Source of the DNA: Microstegium vimineum
Taxonomy: Eukaryota > Streptophyta > Magnoliopsida > Poales > Poaceae
Length of the DNA: 64,000 nt
Reading direction: 5' to 3'
NCBI GenBank assembly: GCA_022036555.1
Contig: CM039131.1
Coordinates: forward strand, 39,270,075-39,334,074
Positions 1-12,130 of the stretch are shown one piece after another; position 1 is the stretch's first letter, and each line of letters starts with the position of its first letter. The notes under the pieces were generated by a model, which saw only the letters and a list, made by a program, of their open reading frames with translations, had not been told where the DNA came from and did no database searches. The translations under genes and the position numbers were made by a program.

Positions 1-2171
1 CATCCTCCTCCTTCCGGTGTTGAGTCCGAGGTGCCGCCAAAGAAGCGGAAGCTGGAGGACGTGGGGTTTCAGCGCTCGCCGTACCACGCGATCAGAGAAA
101 CCGTCGCAAATCTTCGCGGCCGCTTCCTTCAGGTCCCCGCTCAATACCCTAACATCCTCGAGTTCCATTCATCAATAGAAGCAGCAGTAGCCAGTACCCG
201 CTAGCTAGCTAGCTAGCACGATCACTATATCCCTAATTCAGCATTTAGGAATGTTTTTTACTTGCGATGTTTAGGGGGTAGAGCACTGGAGGTTGTCTTA
301 TAATTGTGAGTGAAATTGTGGAATATCTTATCGAAGCTTGAACTGAAATGTTTGTGCAGAGGTTCATAGTTCATAGTATCCTTAGGCGGGTTCTCTTTGT
401 GGTTGAAATTTAAAGGTCTGATGAGGAAAAGTACGTACTGAACAGAATGGAAATTGAAGTTCCTGGATGTAAGTGATCAGGTTAGCCCACCACGTTTGTG
501 TGCAGTACATGTTCCTAATTCAACATACAGGAATATCTTTGGCCGCCATATTTGTCTACAGAGCTGGCCATAGTACTGTGCTTCTGAATGGTGTCCTCGA
601 AGTTTCTATTGACGCTTGAACAGAAAATCAGTGTGCTGACTGCTGAGCTTCGTATTTCATAATAGTGTTTAGGCTGGTGTTTTCTTGCAAGTGGAAGTTA
701 ATGGTATGATGTGGACAGGTACATACGAAACAAAAATCGAAATAAGAGTTTAAGGGATGGAGGTGATGTAGACCTGACCTTGTCTGTGTGTCTTTCAATG
801 CCAATATGTGGTATCACACTACATTTATTTTTGAGAAATGTATCTCTGGCGTCTTGTTTTCTTTTATGTTACTGGTTACGGTTAAAACTGTAACCAGACA
901 CTAATTTGTTTGAATTTGTTTTCATGAAGGTTATCCAAGGAACTGATTCAGAAAAAAAAAGATGCTGCTGTTGAGATCTTGAACGGTATGTGATTGGTCC
1001 ATCATGTTGGAGCAATGTGTAATTGTAATGTGTTTCAGTAGTCATAATCTGCACTAGAAATAGGGTTATGGCAGCGGATTTTGAACTTATCTAGTTTCTG
1101 TAGTACCAGTTTATAGAAAACCATATTTCTTGGATACATATTGCTCTCTATGGGTTGTAACATAAGTATGACCGAGGCGCTCTGACATTTCTTCTCAAAT
1201 GTTATCATTCAAATATTGAATTCTCAGCATAATTAACCAATCTATGACTATTAGTATATTACACTTCTTGATTTGTTAATTGTTATATATCATGTAAAAT
1301 TATTATTGCATTCAAAAGCATTCCACCTGAGTCCTGCCTCTCTTAAGTTATGGTTCTGCGTTTGCTATACACATGTATGGAATACTTCTTTGATTATGTT
1401 CTCTACTCAGAAGCAGCTTTTATTGAAAACAAGCTACTGTGTTCTTTAATCTATTCGAAATGCAAAAGAAATAATAGAGTTGCGCACCAAATTATCAGTT
1501 ATTATGAAATACACTGATCAGCAGCTTTCTTTCAAAATGCATCTATTCTTTCTCTCTCTTTTTTTTCATTTAGATTACTCCTTGTTTTGTGGTCTGTAAA
1601 TACTACCTGAGCGCAAGCACGTGGGCCTTATTTTTGAACGATTTTACACATTTTATATATATAATGGCTTCTTTTTCATGCATATGTGTGCATAAAAATT
1701 ATTTGGATGATTAAATCCAACTTGTCTGCTCTCTGCTCTTCTTTTCTCTTACAGAGATGAAAAATGTGATGGAATTATCCAGGAAAACACGGCTTGATCT
1801 GTCTGCTGCTGCTGAACCTGTGAAACCGTTTGACAAGCATGCAGCTACAGCTCCTGAGGATAAGCCTGCTGGGAAAGTTCTGTCTGCAGAGAAGAGTCGA
1901 GTTCCTCCCACAAGCCTGGCTGGAAATTTTGTGCACAGCACAGGTGGGGGGTGTACCCCTCAAGCCTGATAACTCAGACACTGCAGCACATGGGTTACCG
2001 GTGAAGACTAAAAAGCAGGCCGGACCAAGTAAGATAACAGGACTCCCTCAAGGTTCTTATGTCATAGGTGGATCTCCCAATGGCTGGAATTTCCTTATGT
2101 GGTCTGGAAGCAAAGCAGTCTACTACGGTTTGACCAAAGCAGAGTGGTTGGCTCGTAAATCTGCAAAATGA
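1..2171 (+). CDS. 3' part of an unrecognised plant nuclear-protein gene, with a one-base frameshift
   Basis: The gene enters from the left edge. Frame 1 is open from base 1 and contains a basic PPKKRKLED motif that looks like a nuclear localisation signal. I infer exons 1-132 (donor CAG|GTCCCC), 940-985 (ending AACG|GTATG) and 1755-2171 (acceptor ACAG); phases agree (0, then 1). The joined product has a charged, probably helical middle followed by a Ser/Pro/Lys-rich tail ending in a W/Y-rich patch (NGWNFLMW, AEWLARKSAK). The frame used from 1757 runs into TGA at 1967-1969, but the frame one base away continues to 2171 and looks protein-like. The switch falls in a run of six G at 1946-1951; five would restore one frame. 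This is either a real recent lesion or a homopolymer error. I do not recognise the family. A further short exon between 133 and 939 is possible. Confidence 0.6.
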
Positions 2172-3210
2172 GATTCCATCCTGCTGTCCCAGTGATCTAG
2201 CAGCTACATGGATCGATCTTTAGAAGATAATATAGTATTCTCTAATCCCTAGTTGTTGTGATATAAGTAGAACCAAATAGTAGATGACGCACCAGGAAGA
2301 TAACCTCTTTGACACCAGAGCATGATAACTTGGTCAGGTACTGAGGTATATTGGGATACTCAGTCTTTTTAGAATGGATTTTGTTGCATAGTAGGGGTAA
2401 TCACTAATCAGCAGTAGATATGCTCATATGCATAGATTTTTGGTATTGTAAACTGATGGATGAGCTAAGCGTCCAGTTATGTTTTCTGTTCAGAAGTGGA
2501 TACGAGGAAGAACTTAAGCACATGACAGCACGTTAGCGCTGATGCACAGTTAAACGACTGGTGGAGTTCTTGACTCCCTGTTCTATGTGATTTTGTTCCC
2601 TTCATTTGTGTATCTTGTCTGCCTTGCTTTACCCGTCGACAGTCCAGAGAAAATGCTTGTGGAACCTTGCGTTTTAGTTGCTTGTTTGTGCAGCTACTGT
2701 TCAAGCGCAGCAATGCTACTGGCATTAGTTTGTCCTGCTATCTTGCTTGTCTTTTTTGTTTCGCTGATGAGATCTAGATTTTCTTACTTTGACAACCTTC
2801 AAACGTTTTTTTTTACTAACCTTCAAACATTTGGATGGCAAAGCTACTGAAAACCTCAGGATAAACAGGAGAGCATCTGTTCGGAATCTGCACGGCCTCG
2901 ACGCCTGTGTATAGGAGTACATCACTCCCCTTTTCTCGTCAGAACAAGGGGGCAGGGGACCGAGGCCCCCTGCTTCGGTCTTCCTGACTTGCATTCTTCT
3001 CGGAGCGTGCTCCGCTGTTGACGAAAGCAACCGCTTTTGGGCAAGCAAACGGGCCTGCAGCGTCCCAGCTCGCGATTGGGCCCTCGCAGCACCTGCCAAA
3101 ACAAGAAAAGCCTAGCCCATGCGCCAAGCTCCGTGCGGAGGTTCCAGAGACATCTCACGTCAGGCAAAAGGCGACGTCAGGCTTCTTACCCGGGCGCAGG
3201 CGAAACGCGC
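2172..3210. other. Intergenic: 3' flank of the first gene and SPT2 promoter
   Basis: No gene is supported here. The first part is AT-rich and is probably 3' UTR and downstream flank. From about 2,880 the sequence becomes GC-rich and unmethylated-promoter-like. Short open frames on the minus strand in 2,477-3,167 show no recognisable motif. Confidence 0.5.
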
Positions 3211-3211
3211 C

Positions 3212-3218
3212 TATTTAA
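3212..3218 (+). promoter_or_regulatory. Probable TATA box of the SPT2 gene
   Basis: TATTTAA stands alone in a very GC-rich promoter. It lies about 340 bp before a 5'-UTR intron (GT at 3552, AG at 3868-3869) and about 700 bp before the start codon at 3915. The GC-rich sequence from about 3,235 to 3,551 would then be the untranslated first exon. Confidence 0.5.
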
Positions 3219-3914
3219 CTGTGCGCCCGCCTCAACCCCCGCCTCCTCCCCGGCCCCCTGTGCTCCCCATTTCGGTTTCCACCCAACGAGAGCCAAAAGC
3301 CTCGCGCCCCGCTCCGCCCAGCCCCGGCGGTGACCCCCCGCCGTTCCCCGCAGCGACGGGCGACCAAGCCGCGGGCTTTGATCGTCTCCGCCCCGTGCCT
3401 ACCCGGGCGCGGGCGTAGCCGCCGCCTCGACCGCAGCAGGCCCGGCCCAGCCCCCCTCGGCGACTTCTGATCCAGCCGCGTCGAGCGACAGCTCGTCGTC
3501 CGAGTCCGATCCCCGCCACCGCGGCGGAGCGAGGCGTCTCCGGTCCCCGAGGTGAGTCCCCCAAACCGATGGTGCGATTCCCCCGGTTTTCTATGGTTGC
3601 TTTGCCGTGGCGGCGTCCCAGATTCGCCCCCGTATTCTCCGTCCAAACCCTAGATTTGCAATTCCTTGCGTCGCGTCTGGGGCGGAATTTGAGCGATTAG
3701 GTGCCTATCCTAGGATTTGAGCACATGCGCCAAGGAATTTTAGGTCAATCGATGCTGGTTCGATGTGTATTTTGTCCCAATTGGATTCTTGGCTGGTTCA
3801 ACGTGAGCATTGTCTGAAAAATTCATGGCGGACTTTGTAAACTTATGGAAGTTTCCTTGCTTGATTCAGGCGATTCGGGGAATTTGAGACTGATACTACG
3901 CGATCCTGGTGATA

Positions 3915-6900
3915 ATGCGGGGCTACGAGTACGAGACCAATGTAAGCTCTACTTTGTGCACTTCATTCAGTTTAATTTCCACCAAGTCTGACCATTAAAG
4001 CTTTTAATGGCCACAGATCAAGGTTTAAATGGGGGAAAACTGAGATAGACAGAGGATTATGGTAGCATTATTTCTTTATTTGCTCAAATGTAGAAAAATA
4101 ATAATTGCAAAAAAAAACAAAGAGGGAACTGTATTATTGAAAATCGTAAAAAAAAAATCAGTGCAATGTTTTTGCTCTTTTTAGTCTTGTAACGATGACA
4201 ATTATTGTGCAGGGTTACCACCGGAGAGTGGAAGATGAGTATGGAGATGAGTACTATGATGAAGATGAGTATGAGGAGGAAGGTTCAGGTGCTGGGGATG
4301 AGTATGTTGAGGAGGAAGAGCCTACAGAGGGACAAAAGGAGATCCTTGAATTGAGAGAACGGCTAAAAGAGCAGATTAGGCGAAAGGCAAAAGCTGCTGC
4401 TGCCAGCACATCTGGCCGCTCGTCTTCTTCACAAATACCTCAAGCCAGGGACAAGTATGTTTGATGTACTAATTCTCAGCAGCATTTCTTTCTTTCTAAA
4501 ATGTTCTCTCTTTGAGCTCATGCCATTGAGAAATAGCAAGACTATGGGAGATTACTTGTTCCCTTTCGAAATTTCTCCTGTTGTTGAACTAAAGTTTTCA
4601 TGGCCTATCGATCGTTATACGCTTGTGAAATGAATGCTGCTGGATGATTTATCTTTCACCATTATATTTGTTTGTTTTCAGTGTGGTTGTGATGTTGGTA
4701 AACCAAACATAAAGACCAATCAGTATTTGATGAATAGGGGGACTTTTTTTTCTTTTGTTTTCCAACAAAATAGTTTAGCAGCACTTCTACACATTCTGCA
4801 GTTGATATTTCTTCTGCATTTCATACCTTACTGTTGTTATAGAGTGTTCTTCAATGTGTTTGACTTCTTTTCCCTGCTAGATTTGGCTCTTTCTTTGGGC
4901 CATCCAAGCCGGTGATTTCTCGTCGAGTGATTGAAGAAAGAAAATCATTGAAAGAACTGCATAGCACAAGTGCAAGGGAGTCACGGCCTTCTGGAGTACA
5001 TGTAATAATATGCCAGTATGCTAATTTTGATTAGCACTGAACCAACATTAAACAATTATACTCTGTTTTGCTTTTGCCAGAAGGATATTCCATCGTCCTC
5101 TAAAGTGATGAGTAAAGGAAATGGACATCAGCATAAACAGAAGATTGTTAATCAGGTATAAATAATTTATATTCACTGCATTCTTTTGCATGTTCAGTAC
5201 AATGGACCTAAAATAATGTATTCACAACATAGCAGTTGCAATTTGCAGGTAAAGAGGAAGGTTGAGGCACTTAAGGATAACCGAGATTACTCATTTCTAC
5301 TCTCGGATGATGCTGAGCTTTCACCCTCTCCAAAGGAGAAACCTGCTGCTAGATCTGCTAGATCTTCCTTGACTCAAAGGGCTGGTGAGTTGGAACTCTA
5401 ATTTTATTAGACGAGGTCTTCACTGTGTTTTCAAATGTGAATTGTTGACTGTTTATTTCTGGACAATGAAGATCGCGGGGTGATGCAATCAACAGTAAAG
5501 GGCAAGGGACCAACAAGTCAACCTGCACGCTTGTCAAATGGATATGGACCTAAGAACACAATGTCGACTCAAAGGCATGCTGAAGGTAGGGTAGATTCCA
5601 TGAGAAAGGATGCTTTCTTGAATAGAGAAAGGGTTGTTTCACGTGACAATGAGAGGATGCACAGTATTGCAAGAAATGGATCCAACCAGGCAAGCACTAG
5701 CAAAACCACAATCCAAAAGCTTCCAAGCAGGGGCCCTATTGCTAATAAGCAACCTTCCAAGGATTTGAATGGTGCAGCTCTGTGGAAGAACAGTGTAGCC
5801 TCGAAGCACCATCTCTCAGAGGTTGACAGACCAAAATCCTTGCAAAGTCAGAGGACGCAGTCAGCTGGTCAGAGACCACAGCTTTCTTCCCACGGTCAGA
5901 GGCCACATCAATCCATGCAGCAAAGACCGCAGCAGTCATTGCAGAGTCGGAGGCCACAGCAAATGACACAGGGTCAGAAACCACAGCAGTCTTTGCAGAG
6001 TCAAAGGACTCAGCAATCCTTGCAGAATCGAAGGGCACAGCAGTCCTCACATATTCAGAAATCGCAATCCTCACAAACACACAGACCACAGTCACTAAGT
6101 AACAGGTCCCAGCCGTTACAAGGACAAAGGCCTCTTTCTTGGCAGGGTCAATACTCAGAGCAAAGAAGAGTACAGGCAAATGATAGAGTCAAGCAAGCTG
6201 AAAGGCAGATTCGGCCTCCCTCGAAGTCCATGGTAATACTTAGAGAAAATACTACCTTTCTGATGTCTACCATTTCACGTGAAGTTATTTGCCACATATT
6301 TTCTGTATATGGGTTGACTTTGTTTGGCTAGGGTTGCTGATGTTTCATTTGTTCCATTATTGTCTCTTTATTTGTGCTTGTAGCCATCTCGGCCAATATC
6401 TTCCAATGGCATTCGTGATGATCGTGTAAAGAGAAAGCAAGTGGCAAAAAGAAGATTTGATGATGATGAAGAAGATGAGGGAGACCCCTTAGCAATGATC
6501 AGAAATATGTTCGGGTATTGTCTAGATAAGCCTGCTCTATCTTTTCTGTTGGGACAGCCTGGTTTTCAAGCTGAGCAAACCAAGCGTTGCTTGATTGCAG
6601 TGGCTGTTAGAAGATGTTGCTTATAGATATTTGTATTCTAATTTTGCCTTCCTCTGCAGGTATGATCCTAGTAGATATGCAGGCAGAGATGAGGATGTAA
6701 GTGACATGGAAGCGGATTTTGCTACTATAGAGATGGAAGAGAAAAGAAGGTATTGCTTCTCTTTCTTTATCCAGCATAATATGTACAGGTTGAATAAAAT
6801 CTTATATAATATATAATATAATATGGTTATTTTTGTAGCAACATATTAAATATTGTTATATATGCTTTATATTCAAGATATTGCACTGCCTGCACAGATG

Positions 6901-7227
6901 ATCAAGATAACTTTAGTATCATACTGATGAGACATTTGAGCATTTTGCACTCTCTACTCTACTGTGCCATTCAATTGCTTGCTAGGGTCAAGTTCCTGTG
7001 CTGATTCAGAAACTGGCAGTGCACATCATATGCATGTCGATACTTAGTAGCATTCTGGGTTTTCCTGTGTGGATGCCCTCTATTTTGTATTTGATTCTCA
7101 TTGGATATTGCTTTCTTTCAGCGCGAGGATTGCTAGGCAGGAGGATGAAGAGGAACTTCGCTTGATTGAGGAAGAAGAGAGACGCGAGCAGGAGAGGAAG
7201 AGGCGAAAGATGGCACGAGGCCGGTAG
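3915..7227 (+). CDS. SPT2 chromatin protein (histone chaperone family), complete, 562 aa
   Basis: Inferred coding exons, all with GT-AG borders and matching phase: 3915-3941, 4213-4454, 4881-5001, 5081-5155, 5249-5384, 5472-6232, 6384-6514, 6660-6749, 7122-7227; they total 1,689 nt. A 5'-UTR intron at about 3552-3869 precedes them. The protein begins MRGYEYE, then has an acidic Asp/Glu/Tyr stretch (about 10-45), a helical charged segment, and the conserved plant block around FGSFFGPSKPVI. Residues of about 323-420 are a Gln/Arg/Ser-rich repeat tract. The last 110 residues form the SPT2 domain: acidic DDDEEDE, MIRNMFGYDPSRY, and a basic helical tail ending KRRKMARGR. The family binds H3-H4 and helps restore nucleosomes during transcription; the nucleus is the expected site. 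The start is chosen because the first exon matches the usual MRGY beginning of plant members. Confidence 0.92.
5840..6130 (+). repeat. Coding repeat tract in SPT2 (Gln-rich units of about 10 residues)
   Basis: Within the large sixth coding exon the protein repeats variants of QSQRPQQSL about ten times (QRPQLSS, QRPHQSM, QRPQQSL, RRPQQM, QKPQQSL, QRTQQSL, RRAQQS and others). The DNA units are about 30 bp with CACAGCAGTC-like cores, which indicates expansion by tandem duplication. It lies between the conserved N-terminal block and the C-terminal SPT2 domain, so it is probably a disordered linker. Confidence 0.8.
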
Positions 7228-8023
7228 TCCAATGCACATCATATTTGGATGTTATAACTGCACAGGCCTGATTGCCTGAGGACAAGGCCCATGGTCGATC
7301 AGACTGGCACTTCTCTTGCAGTCCTGTTACCCTTGAGCGTTGCAGACAACAGCAAACCTTAGCGCGGTTGATTATCTGGAGGCAAATCAAGGAAACCGGC
7401 AGGTGAGCAACGCTGGGCACTGTAACACAAGCAGAATGTTAGTCGTAGTGGTTTTAGTTCTCGAAGCTGACATGGACCATATTTAAGCTCTCGTCAGATT
7501 GTTTGGATAGCAGGTTGCCAACGTTGCAGCGTTTCATCAGATTGTTTCTTCTAAATTTTCTAATTATATATACTGATTCTTTCAGTTAAGCCTATATAAG
7601 GATGCCTAATCCAAGTGGCCCACCTGTTTATTTTGTTTGGGCGTAGTAGTAGCGTTGTAATAAACGATGTGTTGGGATTTTTCGGATATAATATTGGCCT
7701 TTGTCAAGCGATCACTGCACAGCAGATGCGCCTCTGGTGTGTTTCCCCGCCTGGTCGAGAGCCAATCGGAGCTATTCTCCTTGTGGAAACGGGACTCGGA
7801 TACGGATACCCCCGCGACATTGACGATCACACGAAGCAGGCAGCTTGAAACCGGCTCGTGTTAGGAGTTGTTGTACGTCTCCAATAAGGTTTGCCGAGTA
7901 CAGGAAGCTACAGAGCAAAGGTTCTTGGTTTCGTGTTCTAATAAGAACTCCGACGAATCCCGGCTACCAGGTAACAGCGTCTAACCTAAAACCTCACGGG
8001 CCACGACTCCGCGAGTCGCCGAC
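7228..8023. other. Intergenic between SPT2 and the NAC gene
   Basis: This holds the SPT2 3' UTR and the upstream region of the NAC gene. No other gene, repeat or TATA box with a clear partner was found. Confidence 0.5.
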
Positions 8024-8940
8024 ATGGCAGAAGGAGAGGAGAGACCGAGCGGCGTGGGTGACGACGAGGACAGCGAGTACCCGATTGGTTTCCGCTTCAA
8101 GCTGACGACCGAGGAGCTCGTGGAGTTCTACCTCCTCCCTAGATTGCTGGACGACGAACCGCTCCTGCTACACGAATTCGCCATCGAGGCGAACGCGTAC
8201 GAGTGTGACCCGGAGACATTGACTGGTACGGGAATACAGCATCCACACCAATTGCCATGAGCTGTTCAATTCTCTGTCCCCTTTTTTGGGTCTCGAGTAA
8301 CTAAACTGGTTGCCTGGGCCGGGGTTGGTTTCTTTTACAACTCTGTTACTATTACTATCTGCATGTTATTCTTTCACTTGAAACAAAGAAAAGTTGTTCA
8401 TAATTAAAAGAAGAGCTCTTGAAACAAAGAAAAAAACAAGTCTTTTACACTTTCCGTATATACATAGTACTAGTAAATATGATGATTTGATACGTGATTA
8501 TTCGGCTCGTGACAGAAAGATACAAGGATAGCGGCGTGGACGACACCTGGCACTTCCTGTCGCCGAGGTACCGCAAGTATCGGGGAGGGGATCGGCCGGT
8601 GCGTCACGGCCGACGACCGTGGCCGGTGGAAGGCGTCGACGGGCAAGTCGAAGGAGGAGGACGCCTCGACGAGCCATTCCAAGGCGAAGGCCTTCGCGTT
8701 CACCGAGAACACCCTCGCCTACTTCGTGGGCTCCAACAAGGACGACGAGACCAAGACCAAGTGGCTGATGCACGAGCTCGTCGTCCCCGACCCCAAGACT
8801 CCCGACAACGGCTTCCACTTCCGCAGCAAGAGCTCCGCCGAGCCCGGCGACGACATGCTGGTCAGTTCTCGCCGAGACGTTCGAATTCATTCGTCTCGTC
8901 TCTTTCTGCTGTTTTGCAATGTCTTCGTTCTCTTAACGTG

Positions 8941-9200
8941 TACTCCCTCTTTAAAAAAAAAAAAGTCATTCTCGTTTTCCAAAAAGTCAACAGTTTTTAA
9001 CTTTAAATAACTATATTTAATAAAATATTAATATTTATACCATATAATAAGTATCACTAGATAGATCAATTAAATATATTTTCATAATAAACTTATTTGA
9101 AGATATAAATGTTGCATACATTTTCTATAAATCTAATCAAAGTTAAGAAAGTTTGACCTGTACAATTTACATAACGACTTTTTTTTTTGCGGAGGGAGTA
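8941..9200. mobile_element. Stowaway-like MITE in the second NAC intron
   Basis: The element begins TACTCCCTC and ends GAGGGAGTA, the grass Stowaway terminal repeat whose TA ends reflect the TA target duplication. The 260-bp interior is AT-rich and non-coding. It sits wholly between the exon 2 donor (8861) and exon 3 acceptor (9258). Confidence 0.8.
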
Positions 9201-9632
9201 CGTACGTATATATTGTTGCGGTCTGACACTCTGACTCGGGCTGTACTTGCACATGCAGTTGGACAGATACGTCGTGTGCACGGTTTACAAGAGCCCGTTG
9301 AAAAAGTGGAAGGAGATAGACGAGGAGGAGGTGCCAACTTCGTCGCAGTCATCCGGGACGGCGCCGGAGTGCGTTGGAGAGGCAGCGGCGCGGGCACCGT
9401 CGAGCAGTCAGCCGCCGGCCAAAAGGCCCGCGGTGGAGCGGCCGGTGGCGAGAGCGCACACCGGCGCACCGAACAAGGGGTTTCCCAGACGACCGGACGT
9501 TCAGCGCCGGCAACGCGTGCCAATGGCTGCGGTAGTAGCGTGCGCATGCCGGCCAGAGTCGGAGCCGGAGCCGGAGCTGGAGCAGCGGGGCACCACGGAC
9601 CACCAGGGCTCCCCGCGCTAGTGCATTGTCCG

Positions 9633-9905
9633 CCGGTGTATAACAACATGCAGGGACCGGTGCAAGTGCGGCAGCCACCGTTGGTGTATGGGTACGCCGG
9701 CAACCGAGCGGCGAGGACACCGAACGCGAACGGCCAGGCGGCGCCAGGGCAGGGGCCGCCTCCGGTGTATAACAACATGCATGGACCGGTGCAAGTGCAG
9801 CAGCCAGCGTTGCTGTATGGGTACAGCTACGGCAACCCAGCGGCGGGGACGCCGAACGCGAACGGCCAGGCAGCGCCAGGGCAGGGGCCGCCGCCGGTGT
9901 TGATG
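9633..9905 (+). repeat. Coding tandem repeat, period about 129 bp, in the NAC C-terminal region
   Basis: Two full units and the start of a third begin at 9633, 9762 and about 9891. Each encodes PPVYNNM(Q/H)GPVQV, then QP-rich and YGY segments, then TPNANGQAAPGQG. The frame used here differs from that of the NAC domain upstream, so a lesion separates them. Confidence 0.75.
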
Positions 9906-10479
9906 CGACGCCCGCCGCACCGCGCCGCTGCGACCGCCCCCAGCTCTCTTGGTCCTGATGATGCGTCCGCCGAACCTAGCTGCCGGCCAACCAGCTCGGC
10001 TGCCTTCTCCACGGCAGCAGCAGCAGCAGAAGCCGCCGCCGGGGATGGACAACGAAGCCTACCGGAATCATGTGTATGCGAGAATGGTAGCCGAAATAAA
10101 ACTAGAGAGAGCACGGCAGGACAGCGCGGCTCGCGCAGGGCAGCAACGGATCGAGCAGACCGCGTCCGCGCAGCCAGCATGCTCCCATGACGAGGGTGGT
10201 GGCAATCGCCCTGCCGGAGTCGAAGTTATGGTCCCTCCCGCTCAGTTTCAGGCGCCGTACCCTTACAGCAGCAGCAGCAATCTAGCCCAGCGACCCCAGC
10301 GGCAGCAATCTTGCTCGGTGACCCCAGCGGCGGCGGTGGAAACGCCGGCGGCTGAGAACGAGCCCTCTGAACAGTCGGTGCTACCAGGTCCAGACGAAGG
10401 AAGCTGGAAGGGGGATGCTGCAACTGTCACAAACAACATGATTTTGCAGATTTTGACACCAAATTGGCCGCTATGTTGA

Positions 10480-11084
10480 AGACAGACCTATGGCACGTGG
10501 GAGAAGTGTCAGAATTTTTCTTTTCTTTTCACAGAATTTTCATACTTTCGGGAGAAGTGTCTTCGTCTTCTTTTCCTTTATTACATATAATAAACTTGTT
10601 TTTCGAAGGCTTTTTTAACGTCTTGTACATGGCAAAGTTTTTGAGTAGTCAGTCTACCGTTTGCTTAGATTGTGTCGAAGCCACCTGACACTGAAATTTT
10701 CACCCTTTAAATATCCAAAAATCTGTCCATCGGGCAGTAGCCCTGTTCGCTTAGCTTATCAGCCGACTTATCATTCATCGAAATAATGTTTTTTTACTCA
10801 CAACAAAACAGCCAAACCCACCGAAACGATCTAGCGAATAGATCAACGACGCACACCACCGCATGATCAATTCACCTTCCACACCACAACGTGTGTTTGT
10901 TGACCATGAAAGCTCAAGCGTCAACTGCTCTGCATTGCCTGCAGTAATCGCAGTCGTTATCCAATAGGATTTGCCGAATATGGAGGAAAATGAACTACTG
11001 AACTCTGATAGTCAAACCGAGGTTAATCAACCATTCAACTCTGTTTCAGTGTGCCCCACACACCCTAATCAAATGCAGATTTAA
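10480..11084. other. Intergenic with a degenerate hAT-type MITE fragment
   Basis: Nothing coding is supported. At about 10,749-10,845 the words GCCCTGTTCGCTTAG and, inverted, TAGCGAATAGATC resemble the ends of a common grass hAT MITE, but the copy is too decayed for firm borders. Confidence 0.35.
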
Positions 11085-11284
11085 GAACATCTCTAAAAAA
11101 AATAGTAAAAAAGACTAGTCTGAAACGAAGAGATTAGATGGCTAGTGAGATACAAATAAGGTGAGAATAGGAGCTATTAAATTTAAAGAGTCATATACAG
11201 AGTACTTTTAAGACTACGACTTTTTTTTAATAATAGCTAAATTTAGCTTTAGAAAATAATTTAGCTAGTCTATTAGAAATGCAC
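11085..11284. mobile_element. Possible Tourist-like MITE, about 200 bp
   Basis: The left end GAACATCTCTAA is matched on the opposite strand of the right end by GTGCATTTCTAATAG. The interior is AT-rich and non-coding. The flanks TAA and TCA are not a clean target duplication, so borders are tentative. Confidence 0.5.
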
Positions 11285-12130
11285 TCAATAATTTGAAAAG
11301 AGTATTCCAGTGTGCGCAGAAATTTAGTCAAGCCAAACTCTTTGGTAGAATCCCAGACAACTAGAGAAGCTACTGCTAAGCGACAGCAACACAGAAGGCA
11401 GATAAACAGTGGTGGTGGTGGATCCCGTGGGCATCTAATAATCTAAACTTTGTGACCTGGCGGCTGGGGCTGCGCCATGCGTGGTGGTGGTGGGCATGCA
11501 TGGCCGACCCGACGTGTGAAGCAAGAAAGAGCTGCGTGCGTACGTGCGCACCCTGTGGGCTGTGGCAAAAGCGAAAGACGCCCGCCCGCCCGCCCGCAGA
11601 AGCAGAAGCAGAATCGTGCCGGCAAGCTGCCTTTGGCGCATTCGTCCAAACGCAACGCAACGCGGGCGCGGCTCCCGGGCCAGTCCGCCGCCGCCGCCCC
11701 CCCGCCCCAGCAGGGGCAGCTGAAGGCTGGGACGCTGACGGGTCACCGGCGGGCGGAGGAGGATGTGTGATGTGTCCACCTACGCATGCAGCAGGACGAC
11801 CCGGCCCGGGTCGGAGCTTGGACTTTCCCGCTGTCCCCGTCGCAAGACGCCAATCGTTGGCGTCCACAAGCTGAAAAGCCGCCGTGGGGCGGACGGAGCT
11901 CGCCACAGCCCCTCCCATCGCATCATCCGATCGAGCAGCTTGCCGACCGGACGACACGTGGCGATGGACAAAAATATTCGAATTCCTGAGACCGGGTCTC
12001 TTGTTCCTCGCCTTGGATCGGCCATTCTGCCCCACGACTTTCGATCCAACCAAGCTCATGGAGCAGAGCATCACACGAGGAATGGCCAATGGAATCGCCG
12101 CTAGCTGCGGCTTGCGGGACAAATAACTAG
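11285..12130. other. GC-rich intergenic stretch
   Basis: From about 11,440 to 12,130 the sequence is GC-rich with CCCGCC and GCCACGC runs. Open frames occur on both strands but none shows a recognisable domain, a consistent start or splice context. It may be an old promoter or exon remnant; I see no supportable gene. Confidence 0.4.

Larger units (their letters stand above)
8024..10479 (+). pseudogene. NAC-domain transcription factor gene, broken by frameshifts
   Basis: Exon 1 (8024-8225) encodes an acidic N-terminus and NAC subdomain A (YPIGFRF, EELVEFYLLPRL). Exon 2 (8516-8860) carries the middle NAC blocks: RYKDSG, DDTWHFLSPRYRKY, RGRWKASTGKSK, then LAYFVGSN, KTKWLMHELV. Exon 3 (9259-10479) starts with LDRYVVCTVYKSPLKKWK, the end of the NAC domain. 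Junction phases agree. NAC proteins bind DNA as dimers through this domain. The frame must change near 8,590-8,605 inside the NAC domain, again between about 9,470 and 9,570, and again near 9,900-9,950, before a Gln/Pro-rich C-terminus ends at 10479. No intron explains these changes. It belongs to the divergent grass NACs with GFRF followed by a degenerate motif. A pseudogene is the simplest reading; sequencing errors are the alternative. Confidence 0.8.

Noticed and set aside
3215..3646. A 143-codon minus-strand frame over the SPT2 leader
   Set aside because: It is an Arg/Gly-rich low-complexity translation of GC-rich untranslated sequence.
8516..8860. A small intron in the NAC middle exon to explain the frame change
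   Set aside because: No GT...AG pair of usable length lies near 8,590-8,605, and NAC genes usually have two introns in the positions already found.
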